From positions 372,001 to 436,000 of the forward strand of contig JAENRU010000489.1 of the NCBI GenBank assembly GCA_016647705.1: a stretch of DNA of 64,000 bases, in the 5' to 3' direction. The stretch is from Eucommia ulmoides. Its lineage: Eukaryota > Streptophyta > Magnoliopsida > Garryales > Eucommiaceae. The notes beneath the pieces are model-generated. The model did no database searches, had not been told where the DNA came from, and worked only from the letters and a program-made list of their open reading frames with translations. Both the position numbers and the translations under genes were made by a program. Every line of letters begins with the position of its first letter. The stretch's first letter is position 1. Of this stretch, positions 22,045 to 33,033 are shown piece by piece.

Positions 22045-22710
22045 ATCGTCCAGAAGTTGTCGCCGCTGCTACTTTTTAGGTGAGCCATTTTTGTTAAAGT
22101 AGCTCAATTTTTTTTTCACTGGAAATATTTTTGTTTTGCTAATTATTAATTGAGTTTAATAGCACTTTACCCCCTTGTAGTTTGATCAATTTGTACTTTA
22201 CCCTCCTATAGTTTGAAAATTGTCACTTAACCCCCTGTGGTAAGATATTTGTTGCACTTACCCCTCTATATTAGGGGGTAAGTAGTTTGAAAATCTAACC
22301 ACAGGGGGATAAATGACGATTTTCAAACTATAAGGGGGTAAGTGCAATTCACGATTCTTTCACATTCATGGAATCAACCTTATAATTTACCCTTTTCACG
22401 GGTCAAGGATGAAGTACTATTTTTTTACCAAGCTAAAGATAAATCTAACTCTCTCTCGCTTATCTTTTTCACAGAGAATGATGAACTTTTACAAATCACT
22501 CAAAAATAATTCATTTGTAGGATGAATCAAAACCTAATTCTTTTCAAGGAAAAAGAATAACCTAACTTTTTTGCACAAAAAAAAAAAATCGAAATATAGC
22601 TATCCTGACTAGACATCGTCTCAAACGTGTCTAATCCACTTTAACTCACAAATACAAAAAATATAAATTTCTTTCCACAAGGAGCTTCTGCCACCTCAAT
22701 ATGAATATAC
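22045..22710. other. Spacer (loop) of the giant inverted repeat
   Basis: It has three parts. 22045-22154 is a segment that, in unit D, lies inverted just beyond the copia LTR (60.60-60.72 kb). 22155-22347 is a palindromic CACTTTACCC MITE. 22347-22713 is the start portion of the copia LTR on the minus strand, truncated at the MITE. No gene. Confidence 0.75.
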
Positions 22711-22713
22711 TCA
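22347..22713 (-). mobile_element. Truncated Ty1/copia LTR in the palindrome spacer
   Basis: The reverse complement follows the LTR at 59899-60602 from its TGAGTATATTCATATTGAGG start through about 370 bp. Matches include CTAGTCAGGATAGCTAT and GATTTATCTTTAGCTTGGT. It then breaks off at GAATCGTGAATT against a MITE. Confidence 0.75.
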
Positions 22714-23678
22714 ATTAATGTCCCGAATAATGACTACGTGATGGATACAATGTGAGACAATTCAAATCGGATTAATAAATACACTGTAGGCAAAAACAAA
22801 TAACAATGATTAAGGGTTAATTGTACTTTATCCCCATGTAGTTTTCACCTTTTGCACTTTGTACCCCTATAGTTTGGACGTCAGCACTTTGCCCCTCTAT
22901 GGTCTAAAACTAAATTGCAACGGTAACTCCATTACCGGAAAATGTAAAATGTTGATTTTAACCTTCTTTAATTATTAATAGGGTTAATAACACTTTACTC
23001 GTTTTTCACTTTTGCACTCTACCCCCATGTGGTTTGAACTTCGCCACTTGCCCCTTTATGATTTGTAGACCTAAGTATAACACTAACTCCGTTGACGAAA
23101 AGGTCAAAATGTCAATTTTACCCGTATGTAATTATTCACTTTGCTGGGGGTGTAAAGTACAATTAACCCAAATGCCTACGATTGAGCTCTCTCTCTAACT
23201 GAGAGCCTCTCTCTCCAACCTGAGCTCTTCTGTCTAAAACCTTGGACGCTCTTCGCCATGCTCTCTCCATCACGATGACAAGGGCCTTTTGTCCCTTTCA
23301 AAATAACAGTCGCCGCTCTTTGTCGGTGTTACGCTACCCCCGATGGGCAAATCCCATGTACTTCTCTCTCTCCCTCCCTCCTCTGTTTCTCCAGGCACAA
23401 AATCTAAACCCTAGCTCCGAAATCCATGTCAAAATCTTAACGAAATCGATTTAGGTTTAGGATTCAAGAAATTAATTTCTTGAACAAAATCGATTTCGGT
23501 GCTCGATTTCCTTCAGGATATTGATTTCATAAATTTCGTGGATTTCGTTCTCTCTCTCTCTATCGCAATCGTTGTCGTTGTAGTCGTCGTCGTCGTAAGT
23601 TCGTTCTAATTTGGTTCTCTTTCTCTCTCTCTCCGCCGTCGTCGTCGTAAGTTCACTCTCAATGGTTGGTTTATTAAT

Positions 23679-23921
23679 ATGTCTGGTTTGGAGATTATGT
23701 ACATTGCTCCTCAGAAAACGTATGTCTTTCGTCTTCTTGAACCCTCCTCCCCCATGAATTTTATTTCTTCTTCTGATGAGAAAATTGGATTAAAAAATTG
23801 AAATTGGTTTTTCTTTCTTGGTTTCTGCAGTCACTTTGAAGGAACTGAGATGGGTATGGCCACCGAAAATGATTGCAAGTTTGGATCCAACTGCACCTGT
23901 GACCCTTGCACTTGCAAGTGA
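23679..23921 (+). CDS. Metallothionein-like protein B, short form
   Basis: Exon 1 23679-23719, intron 23720-23830 (GTATGT...CTGCAG), exon 2 23831-23921; 43 aa, same protein as MT-A. The reading crosses the splice junction within codon 14 (AC|T, Thr). It has the C-terminal Cys motif only (five Cys plus Phe31) and no N-terminal Cys domain. It is transcribed away from MT-A, with about 2.5 kb between the two ATGs. A 3' stretch with AATAAATCTATATATAAT (about 23970) could serve polyadenylation. A 70-aa frame at 23242-23454 upstream, with its mirror in the left arm, overlaps the likely leader and looks non-coding. Transcription was not tested. Confidence 0.72.
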
Positions 23922-26900
23922 AGAGAGACAAAAGTTCCCCTCTTTAACATAAAAGCAGAGTCATGAAGAACAATAAATCTATATATAATATATGTGTATG
24001 TATTTGTGTTTTTTGCTTGGTTTATGAAGGTATGATTGAATAAGGAGGATTTTTGATGATGATGAACTGATTTTTAACGGCACTGTGTTAAATTCAGTTT
24101 ATTTATACGTGCTGTATTTTTCCTGGGACCTCATGTATTGTTTGGTTGTTTATCAAGACTAGATATATTGTAATATTTTTTAAGACATGTTGTATGGAAT
24201 TGTTCTAATTTTTTAGGACATTATATATTGTTCTATTTATTTATTTTTATTTTTTTGGACTGATATATTGCTCTATTTCTTTCAGGTTTTTTTAATTGAT
24301 CTATTTTTTTTGGAGTTCTAAAATATAAAAAAAAAAAAAAAAAAATGCTTTGCTGAGCAGTGTTAGAAGTGGTTTTTTTTTTTTTTGTTAATTGTTCTTT
24401 TTTTTTTTTTTTATAGTTCAAAAATACAAAATGTTCGGTCAATCTGTGTTCGAATTATTATCAATTAATTGTTTTAATACACTCATTCTTGGAATTATGA
24501 TCAATAAAATATTTTAATCGTTTGATATATTAATATGGTCTTTATGGTGAAATTGTGCATCCTTTATTATTATATCCGTAGTACCATTTTTTATTTGAAG
24601 ATCTCTCACTTTGAACAACTTTTAAGTCGGCTATTCGACTACATTTACATTTTTTTTTCTGAAATCACCACCATAAATACTTGAAGAAGACATAAAAAAA
24701 TAAAAATAAGAGAAGGAGAAGAAAAAATAAATGAGAATGTTTGGCATAATGTAGAAAATGTGTGAGAAAAATTAGATATTATATAGATAAATAGTGAGGG
24801 TAAAATGGGAACACCAAATAGGTAATTTAGAGGGAAAAAAAAAAACACAAAAACGATGTCCATCTTCATAAATGGCGCTTGAGCAGTACATCTGTCAAGT
24901 TTGACAGAAAATATTAGATTTGTACTTAGATCTAAGATCACAGAAGGGTAAGTGACAACATTTAAACCACAAGGGATAAAGTGCAAAATTACTAAATTAT
25001 AGGGGTATAAAGCGCTATTAATCCATATTAATACGTATTCGGGGAGAAATTCGAAAGGTCCAAACCATAGGGGTAAAGTGCAATTAACCCCCATTCTTTC
25101 TTTCTCTCTCCCCACCACCTTGTCACCACCACCACGCTAGCAACCCTCAACCACCTCTGTTTCTCTCCCCCCTCTCTCCCTATATTTCTCTATTAAAGTT
25201 GAAAATCAAAAAAATAAAACAAGAAAGAGATTACAAAAGCAAAAAATGAATGGGGGAGGCTCCAATTCGCCTTTGATTTAGACCGCCATTGCTACAACAA
25301 ACGGTTTCCATGTGAGAGAATCTCTCATCCTTGCTGACCTTCCAAGTTACCTTGCCAAGCTACAATTAATTCGAATCCTAAATATCATTTTCGGAAAAAG
25401 ATCGTCACTGCCTCATACAATAGGGTTGAATCGAGGAATAAGAGCGTTTGGTTACAGAGAGAGAGGGGCATTTACAACCATCCATGAGAACTATAACTAT
25501 ATAACTATATATATCATTTATTGTGTGTATATATAAAAGAATAAGGGTTGTTACTTTTCTAATCGGCGTTAGTTGGAAATCACCGGCGACAGTTGGGCAG
25601 ACAGAAAAGGGCAACCACTCTTTGAAACCTCCTGTCTCTTCGTGCCCAGCCGTAGCCTCATTCTTAAATTAATGAGATTTTTTGGGTTAGTTACACTTTG
25701 CATCCCCATAGTTTGACCTAATTTACACTTTGCACCATTGTAGTTTGACCTAATTGCATAAGGGTAAAATTATGTTTTTACCCTTAAAATAAGGCATGTG
25801 CAAATCGCATGTGAAAATCCGTCAAAGTTAACCCCTATTTTTTATGGAAGGACCATATAAAAAATCATTTGCAAATATGACTTTAACAAAAATAAAATAA
25901 AAGTGGAGAGTCGAATAGAAAAATGTGTGCAAATACGAGAACTAAAATTGTAATTTGTCCTTAAATATATGAAATGGATTGAGCCAATCCAAAACCACAT
26001 AAACATCAACATTTTAAATTAGTTTAATTTTAACAAAAAAAAAAAAAAAAAAAGGAGATCAATTAATTTATCCACCTAGAAGTATAAACTCAAAAAAAAA
26101 ACTATATAAAAAGCAAAAAAGTTGAATTCAACCAAAAAAATAATAATTAAAAAAAGGTTGAATTTATAAAAATGAATGATGTAACCCATAACCACACAAA
26201 AATTAACGGGTTAACAGTACTTTACCCCCAGTAATTTGGTCGATTTGCACTTTATTTTTCCGTGGTTTGAAAATCCCCACTTATTCTCATATAATTAGAT
26301 TTTCAAACCACTTATTCCCTTGATATAGGAGAGTAAGTGCACTAAAATCAAAACCACATGAGGGTAAGTGCTAATACAGGTGATAAGTGCAAATCAACTA
26401 AACCACAAGAAGGTAAAGTGTTATTAACATTTTTCAAGTGCTGTTAAAAATGATGTCATTTTGATTTTATTGATAAAAAACAATAGTTGATTTTGACGTG
26501 GTCATCTTCTTCTTTTTTTATTTTTAGAAGTCTATTTTTCCTCTCATTGTTCTTTCTTAACCAAACGAAACTAGAAAAAATAATTTTCCTTCCACAATGA
26601 ATAAAAAATATTAGGGGCAATCGGTGGGAAGTCTCATATTTCTCCATTAATTGGCGAAAAGTTACAGAGGCAGAAGAAATTTTAGTTTTACTCTCGCCTA
26701 TTATAAATAGACGGAAGCCTTACTCACGCGCTATTACATGTAAAAACTTTGTGTTTAAAATTACAATATTTTGTACCATGTAACAGCTTTTTTTTTTTCC
26801 TTTTTTAACATGTACCAACTTTGTCTGTAAAATTTTGTTAGGTGTAACAAAAATCACAAAAAATACATGTAATTAATTATAAGTAACTAAATGTACACAG

Positions 26901-27400
26901 ATACATCTAATTAATATTAAACTAATTTCTGTGTCCAATATTTGTTAAATATTACACAAATATATGTAATTGTAACATTTAACTAATACTATATAAGTAC
27001 ATGTAACTAAAAATACATAGATATATGTAAAAAAATAACAATTATGAAATTGTAACTAATATTCACTATAAAATCTCTGTAGTGTCTCTACAATTCTTGC
27101 AATACGGGATTAAAAATCAAATGAAATCTAACTTAAGGGACTAAATCAAAACTTAATACTAAAAAAGGACTGATGGCAGATTACATCCTAAAAATGGTAC
27201 TAATCGTCAATTTTCCCAAAATATTATCCTTTCATTTTCTTTTTCCTATTCATTTTCTTTTCTATCTTTCTAACCAAATATATCCTTAGAGTACGTTTTT
27301 TTTTATCCTATTTTGTTTTTTCTCCCATTTTCCATTCAATTAAATAAGGGTTTTGTTTTTTTGTTTTTTGGTTTTTTTTTTTTTTTTCATTTTTCATTTC
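23922..27400. other. Right-arm intergenic region between MT-B and the GLP-B upstream block
   Basis: Mirror of 17.46-20.87 kb. It contains a MITE (25.08 kb leftward to about 24.90), the exon-like conserved block (25.2-25.6 kb), a second MITE (26.20-26.43 kb) and TTACATGT-rich DNA. The frames at 24645-25118 and 25312-25536 are not supported as genes. Confidence 0.5.
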
Positions 27401-27582
27401 ATTTTCATTTGCATACATTTTTTACTCAACCAAACAAACCTTAAGAAAGAAAGATAAAATAAATGGAATAATTAATTTTAATATTTTATCTTCGCATATT
27501 ATTAAAAATATATAGAGAGAGATTCTGTTATTAAAAATATAATTATAATTTTAGGTCAAGCTCACCAAGCAAAAATAAATAA

Positions 27583-27634
<52 letters not shown>

Positions 27635-27672
27635 GTCATATTGACGACCCAACGTCTGCTTGGATTACAAAG

Positions 27673-27692
27673 TCGTCACACGTGACGTCACA
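27673..27692 (+). promoter_or_regulatory. G-box/TGACGTCA site upstream of GLP-B
   Basis: GTCGTCACACGTGACGTCAC, about 0.63 kb before the GLP-B ATG. It is the intact form shared with the orphan copy, A and C. Confidence 0.5.
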
Positions 27693-28233
27693 AGAAATGG
27701 GAGTTTTTGGAGAGGTGAGATTTGACCCGAAAATTATTAAAAAGTAATCAAAATATTATAATTTTTTTTATTTTTTTTTTATACTTACGAGTATTCGTTC
27801 ATCCATACAGAGTGTGAGACTAATCTCATTCGAGATTCCATTATTGCTATTCTCAATAAGTATTTTTTGGCATGCTCGAACTCCTAATCTTGCAAAGACT
27901 CATCAAGTGTTTTAACTCAAGTATGTCTTCTCTCTTGAGCTACACTATGTTAGTATAATATTATAATTAATAAAATTACTAATTATACGTATAAATATTA
28001 TAATAAATTAAATCATAAAGTCATTTTTATAAATTTTATAAGTTAATAGAAGACAAAATTATAACAATTATAAATATATTATTAATAATAATTTTATTAA
28101 ATAAAATAATATATAATAAAATATTTAATTTTTAATTATTTTTCTAATAACTGCCACCATGGAAAAGTAAATCGAGAAAATGTCAAATATTGCAAATGTC
28201 AAAAGTTGTGTTCTCATTGCTTGCAACACAAGC

Positions 28234-28260
28234 CATGCACTCGCTCACTCATCTATATAA
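28234..28260 (+). promoter_or_regulatory. Core promoter of GLP-B (CATGCA plus TATA)
   Basis: CATGCA (28234-28239) and TATATAA (28254-28260) lie 56 bp before the ATG. CATGCA is the RY-type element recognised by B3 factors in other plants; its role here is inferred only. Confidence 0.75.
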
Positions 28261-28316
28261 ACCTACCCAAACCCTCCCATGAAATCAGCAAATCGAATCC
28301 AGAACACCCATCGAAA

Positions 28317-28949
28317 ATGCTTCGTTTTTTCTTCTTCATTTGTTTCCTCGTGTTCTCCTCGTCCATTAATGCAGCTGTTCAAGACTTTTGTGTGGGGAAC
28401 CTAGAACTCCCTGAAGGCCCTGCGGGTTACGCCTGTAAGAACCCTGCTAATGTCACAGTGGATGACTTTGTATTTTCGGGCCTAGCCGTGGCCGGAAACA
28501 CTTCCAACATCGCAAAAGCTAGCGCGACTCTGGCAGTTTCTGCTCAATTTCCGGGGTTGAACGGCCTGGGCCTCTCCATGGCGCGGTTGGACCTGGCCCC
28601 CGGCGGGGTGATTCCAATGCACACACACCGTGGTGGCTCTGAAGTGATTCTAGTGATTCAGGGCTCCATTACTGCTGGTTTCATCTCCTCGGACGACGTC
28701 GCTTACGTGAAAACACTGAAGGTGGGTGAAATCATGATATTTCCTCAGGGGTTGTTGCATTTTCAAATAAATGAAGGTCGCAGACCGGCTCTTGCCTTTG
28801 TGAGTTTGAACAGCCCAAGCCCTGGCTTCCAAACCCTTGCTAATTCATTGTTTGGGAACAACTTGCCTTCCAAATACGTGGAAGCGACCACATTCATTGA
28901 TGTTGCTGAAGTGAAGAGGCTCAAGGCTGTCTTCGAAGGCACCGGCTAA
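28317..28949 (+). CDS. Germin-like protein B (ABP19/ABP20-like cupin)
   Basis: Single-exon 210-aa germin-like protein. The frame is open upstream from 28206, but the true start is the ATG at 28317: it begins the signal peptide (MLRFFFFICFLVF) and lies 56 bp after the TATA box, so the upstream codons are 5' leader. Cys25/Cys40, the HTH plus Glu109 and His148 metal ligands, and two N-glycosylation sites are all conserved. It differs from GLP-A at positions 151 (Val to Ile), 176 (Thr to Asn) and 197 (Ala to Val). AATAAA at 28984-28989 is a possible polyadenylation signal. It sits in the right palindrome arm, divergent from GLP-A, 11.8 kb apart. Confidence 0.95.
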   Translation: MLRFFFFICFLVFSSSINAAVQDFCVGNLELPEGPAGYACKNPANVTVDDFVFSGLAVAGNTSNIAKASATLAVSAQFPGLNGLGLSMARLDLAPGGVIPMHTHRGGSEVILVIQGSITAGFISSDDVAYVKTLKVGEIMIFPQGLLHFQINEGRRPALAFVSLNSPSPGFQTLANSLFGNNLPSKYVEATTFIDVAEVKRLKAVFEGTG

Positions 28950-29080
28950 GTCCGCTTTCGCCAAAATAATGATATGTACCGACAATAAATCACGTAGTCT
29001 CTAAGCATGAAAAATAGCGATATGTATCAACAATAAATCGTGTATTCTGATTTTTTTATTTAACATACATATACTCTATC

Positions 29081-29515
29081 TAAATCATTCATGCTTTTTT
29101 TTTTTTTTTTTTTTTTTTGTTCGCGATAGGCATATGATTATATATCAATGAGGGGTTGGGTCTCCCCTAATACACGGTAACAAAATACCATGTAATCTAC
29201 AAGACCCTATCAAAAACACCACAAGAAGTTCAAAGGGAGCCTCCATCCCATAACAAGGGCCCAATAGGTATCCCGGGGTTCGACCTCACAAACGCCAAAA
29301 ATAAACACCTAATAAATATACAACACTAATACACTTAAAATAATCAAAATAGCATGCCAGAAAAGGACGGTGAATTGCCAATGCTTCATAAACCGACAAG
29401 CTCTAACGACAATTTGTTATGAGAAATCAAACATGCAAGCTCTGATCAGCAAATGATGAGGCCAACACCAACACCTTTCAAACATTAATTTTAACCCCAA
29501 GATAAATCATTCATG
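29081..29515 (-). mobile_element. Poly-A retroposon, right-arm copy
   Basis: Mirror of the 15.35-kb element. It lies between TAAATCATTCATG repeats (29081-29093 and 29503-29515). The poly-T run at 29094-29119 is the A-tail in complement. Its presence at the same site in both arms shows insertion before the palindrome formed. Confidence 0.8.
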
Positions 29516-31585
29516 CTTGTAATTGGATAAAATTTGATGTGGGGAAATTTTGTCGGCCACCTCCATGCACTTGGGACGTTACACGGAAGACCAATAGTAG
29601 GCCAAATTTACTGTGCCATTTATCAAATATGGCACATGAACAATACTATGACACACCTAATTTAGAGTGAGCGCTCCAATGGATGTGGCAAAATTTAATT
29701 TTATCCATTTCTTTTCATATTAGGTTATGTTAAAAATAATAAATTTTCACTTTATTATAAGTAAAATGGGATAAAAGTATAATTTGTTAAAATAAAAAGG
29801 ATAAAACAAAATAAAATTAAAATATGAGGTGGGGGAAACGTAATTAACCCATTTAATTTTCTTGGCTTATAATAGTAGGGGTCTCATGGGGGTTTCGTAG
29901 TTAATATTACCTCTTATTATTTCACATGTGTTTGAATAAATAAATAAATGAGTGACAATAATAGTCTTAGTGTGGTATTATTTTAACTAATATCTTAATT
30001 AAAAATGTAATTTTAAAAAAGAATTCTTAGTGAAACATCTATAAATTTCTTTTTTTTTTTCAAACAGTTCACGTACTTTTTTTCAAAAGTCCAAATTAGT
30101 ATATTACATGAAAGTCACTATATTTTTTTTATGTAAAAAATTATTTTAATTTTTATAGCGTGTGATGACTTTGAATTATTGACAGAATATTGTACCAAAC
30201 GATTGGATGAACAGTGCAAAATTTTGGGCCATGAAAAAAATAACCTTTTTAAAAATAATTTTATATTTGAATATTAAATATATGGAGATTACATTTTTTT
30301 TTGGTGAAAATGTTATTCTTTAACTAAAAAAAGAAAAAGAAAATTCGCCGTTCACCCTCTTCAATCATCACCTAGTAATGAATAGGGTTGTCTGATGACC
30401 GTGGTTGACGATGGTTGGTGATTTTAATAATTTATAAAGTGAATAAATAAATTTGAAGGGTATATTAGTAAAAGTAATTATTATTTATTTTTAAATTTGT
30501 GGGATTTGGGAGTATAAAAAATAATTTGTGCAAAAATATATCCAATGAATTAATTTCCCTCTATTTTTAATTTAAATTTAATATTTAAAAAAGAAAAATT
30601 ACATTTTCTCTCTCTTTATCTCTTTTTCTCTCTACTTTTAATTTTTTAATAAATGCAAAATAAATAAATGAATAAATAAATAAAACAAAGGATAATTTTG
30701 TCTATTTCATTTAAAATTTAGATGAAAGTTTTAATTTCACCCCTTTTTTTGGCTATCTTAATATAAAGTTAAATTTATATTTATGATAAGTAGAATGGGG
30801 TAAAAGGCATGTTTTTAAACTAGAGGGAACTAAAATGAAAGAAGATTAAAGTATAAGGAGGTTAAAAGGTAATTAAAAATTGTTGGTGGATTTTTTCCTT
30901 TTTTGGGGCGGGTGGGTGGGGGGTTTCAAATTGCTTATCAATAATATTGGTTGTTGACCAATGAATTTTGGTGACGTATATTATAGTTTATTTCAACTAA
31001 CATTATTGTAGTTTTTTTTTTGTTTAGATTTTTGGATAATGAAAATAGACTTGTTTTGGAAGTATCTTAGGTTGTCCTTTATGCACATGGCATGACAATA
31101 ATATTGATGTCTGTATATAAACAACAATTTTTATTTTTATTTTTTATTTTTATTTTTTTATCTAAGATTAATTTGGGTGGCCTTCGCTTAGTGTTACTAG
31201 TTTTCTATTTCTATTTTAAATAAATTGGAATGAAAATTTTGTTTTCAACCTAACATATTCAGAAAATAAAAGCATATTTAGTAACAATTATTACCCTGAA
31301 ATTGTTAATATTTGTGTTTTTTTTTTTTAAATTTATGGTGACCGACATCACGGTGGTGGTCTGAGACGGTGGTGGTCAGCATAATGATAGTGGGAATAAT
31401 TTTGTGAAAGTGAATAGGAATCAACTTTTTTTTGTTCCTCAGATTCTAAAGTAATTCAAGAATTACTCCCAAAAATTTAGGAACAAAAAACTTGTTTACT
31501 AAACGTGTTTCTATAAAGTAATCTCAAAATTTCGAAAACAATAACCAAATGGGGCCTCAAAGACAATATTTGATTTCCAGAAGAA

Positions 31586-31635
<50 letters not shown>

Positions 31636-32671
31636 AAATTCTTAAATTTCTCCACGAAATAAGATTTTTTTTTTTTGATGTCACCCAAACGCATCCAAAG
31701 ATACCGAGTTTCTAATATGTGCAGTAAAAATTGTAAGAAACAATCTTTTGACATCGAGAAATTTTAAAAATTACCAAAATCAATAGGCGCAATACATTTT
31801 GCTCAATATTAAATGCACATTAATTTTTTTTTTCTCCTAAATTTATTGTCTCATTTTACTTTGCATAAAATTTTAAATAATATTTGATTTTTTTTTTACT
31901 ATATTGCCCTTATTAAAATTGATATTAAATTGATAATTTTGTTTTAAAATAAATAAATAAATATGTGATAAAAAGGAGAATTATTTTGAAAAGAATGATA
32001 ATTAGTCTTACACTTTCAAACTAAACACATTAAATCCTAAAGTATTTAAATTATGTCAATTCAATTTAAATTGGTAATTCCGTAATTTTTATAATTGAAA
32101 TCAGTCATGTATCAAACATGAAATCACTCACATGGATGAAATATGTCATAAAAAATAATGAAAAGATAATTTGACACGATTTGCATACTTCAAAGTTTAA
32201 TGTATTAAAATTGAAATGATACATTTTAAACTGAGATTTCTCTAAAATTTTAGAGGTGCAAAGTGATAATATATATATATATTAAAAAATGTAATAATTA
32301 ATTTGAAATATCTTAGAAAAAAAATGTAACAAATTAATATACTCTTTTTATCCCAAATTAATTGTCATATATTTTTTTAATAAATATACTTTTATCACTC
32401 TTCCCAAAATAAAATTCTTCACAATCATAGACTTAATATATATATATATATATATATATATCACTTCAACCAATGTTTTCATTTATTCTCCTTATATTTT
32501 TATAAAAGATAAATTAACACTTAAAATTTTACATAAACCCCCTTGATTTATATAAATATCTAATAAACATCTAAAAAAAAAATTTCCCCCCAATCAATTT
32601 TCTACATCCGCCGCTGACTTTAACACCATTTGTAATAAGTACACTATAATAAAGTTAAAAAAAAATAAAAA

Positions 32672-32851
32672 TCAAACACTAGCTAAAACCTTTACGGGTA
32701 TACTAATTTAATTGAGTTTTCGAATTTATACAAGGTTACATACGGATCAATAAAAAAAAAAAAAAAAATCAAACACTAGCTAAAACCTTTACGGGTATAC
32801 TAATTTAATTGAGTTTTCGAATTTATACAAGGTTACATACGGATCAATAAA
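32672..32851. repeat. Two-copy tandem repeat (period about 97 bp)
   Basis: TCAAACACTAGCTAAAACC to ACATACGGATCAATAAA occurs at 32672-32750 and again, essentially identical, at 32769-32851, separated by a poly-A run. It lies just outside the palindrome. Confidence 0.85.
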
Positions 32852-33033
32852 ATTTAAGACAGATCAATATTTTTCTTTACTTTACCATATTGTCTTTATT
32901 GGAAATGATGCTAAAATCATAAATGTTGGACAAAAGGAATATATTTTTACATAAATTTTTAGACTATGACATGAAAAATAATAAAAAAAATAAATAAAAA
33001 GAAGTTGAAATTCAACATATTCTAAAGAAAAAT

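Larger units (their letters stand above)
22711..32604. repeat. Right arm of giant inverted repeat (GLP-B/MT-B)
   Basis: Reverse complement of 12302-22044 throughout. Its own features are MT-B, mirrored MITEs, the GLP-B upstream region with an (AAT)n run of about 50 bp (27582-27632), GLP-B, the retroposon and a long (TA)n run (about 31589-31632) where the left arm has a short one. 29.5-32.6 kb contains no gene. Confidence 0.92.

Noticed and set aside
21191..23454. 70 to 107-aa frame upstream of each MT gene
   Set aside because: Overlaps the likely leader or promoter, has low-complexity Ser/Leu and Val runs, and its C-terminus changes with a local rearrangement (GATTTAGGTTTAGGATT insertion in the right arm).
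24645..25118. 157-aa minus-strand frame
   Set aside because: It is a translation of a CACTTTACCCC MITE and the AT-rich flank; the left-arm equivalent is broken.
28206..28316. N-terminal extension of GLP-B (and similar ones on C and D)
   Set aside because: It spans the CATGCA and TATA promoter elements and is not open in GLP-A; the signal peptide marks the real start.
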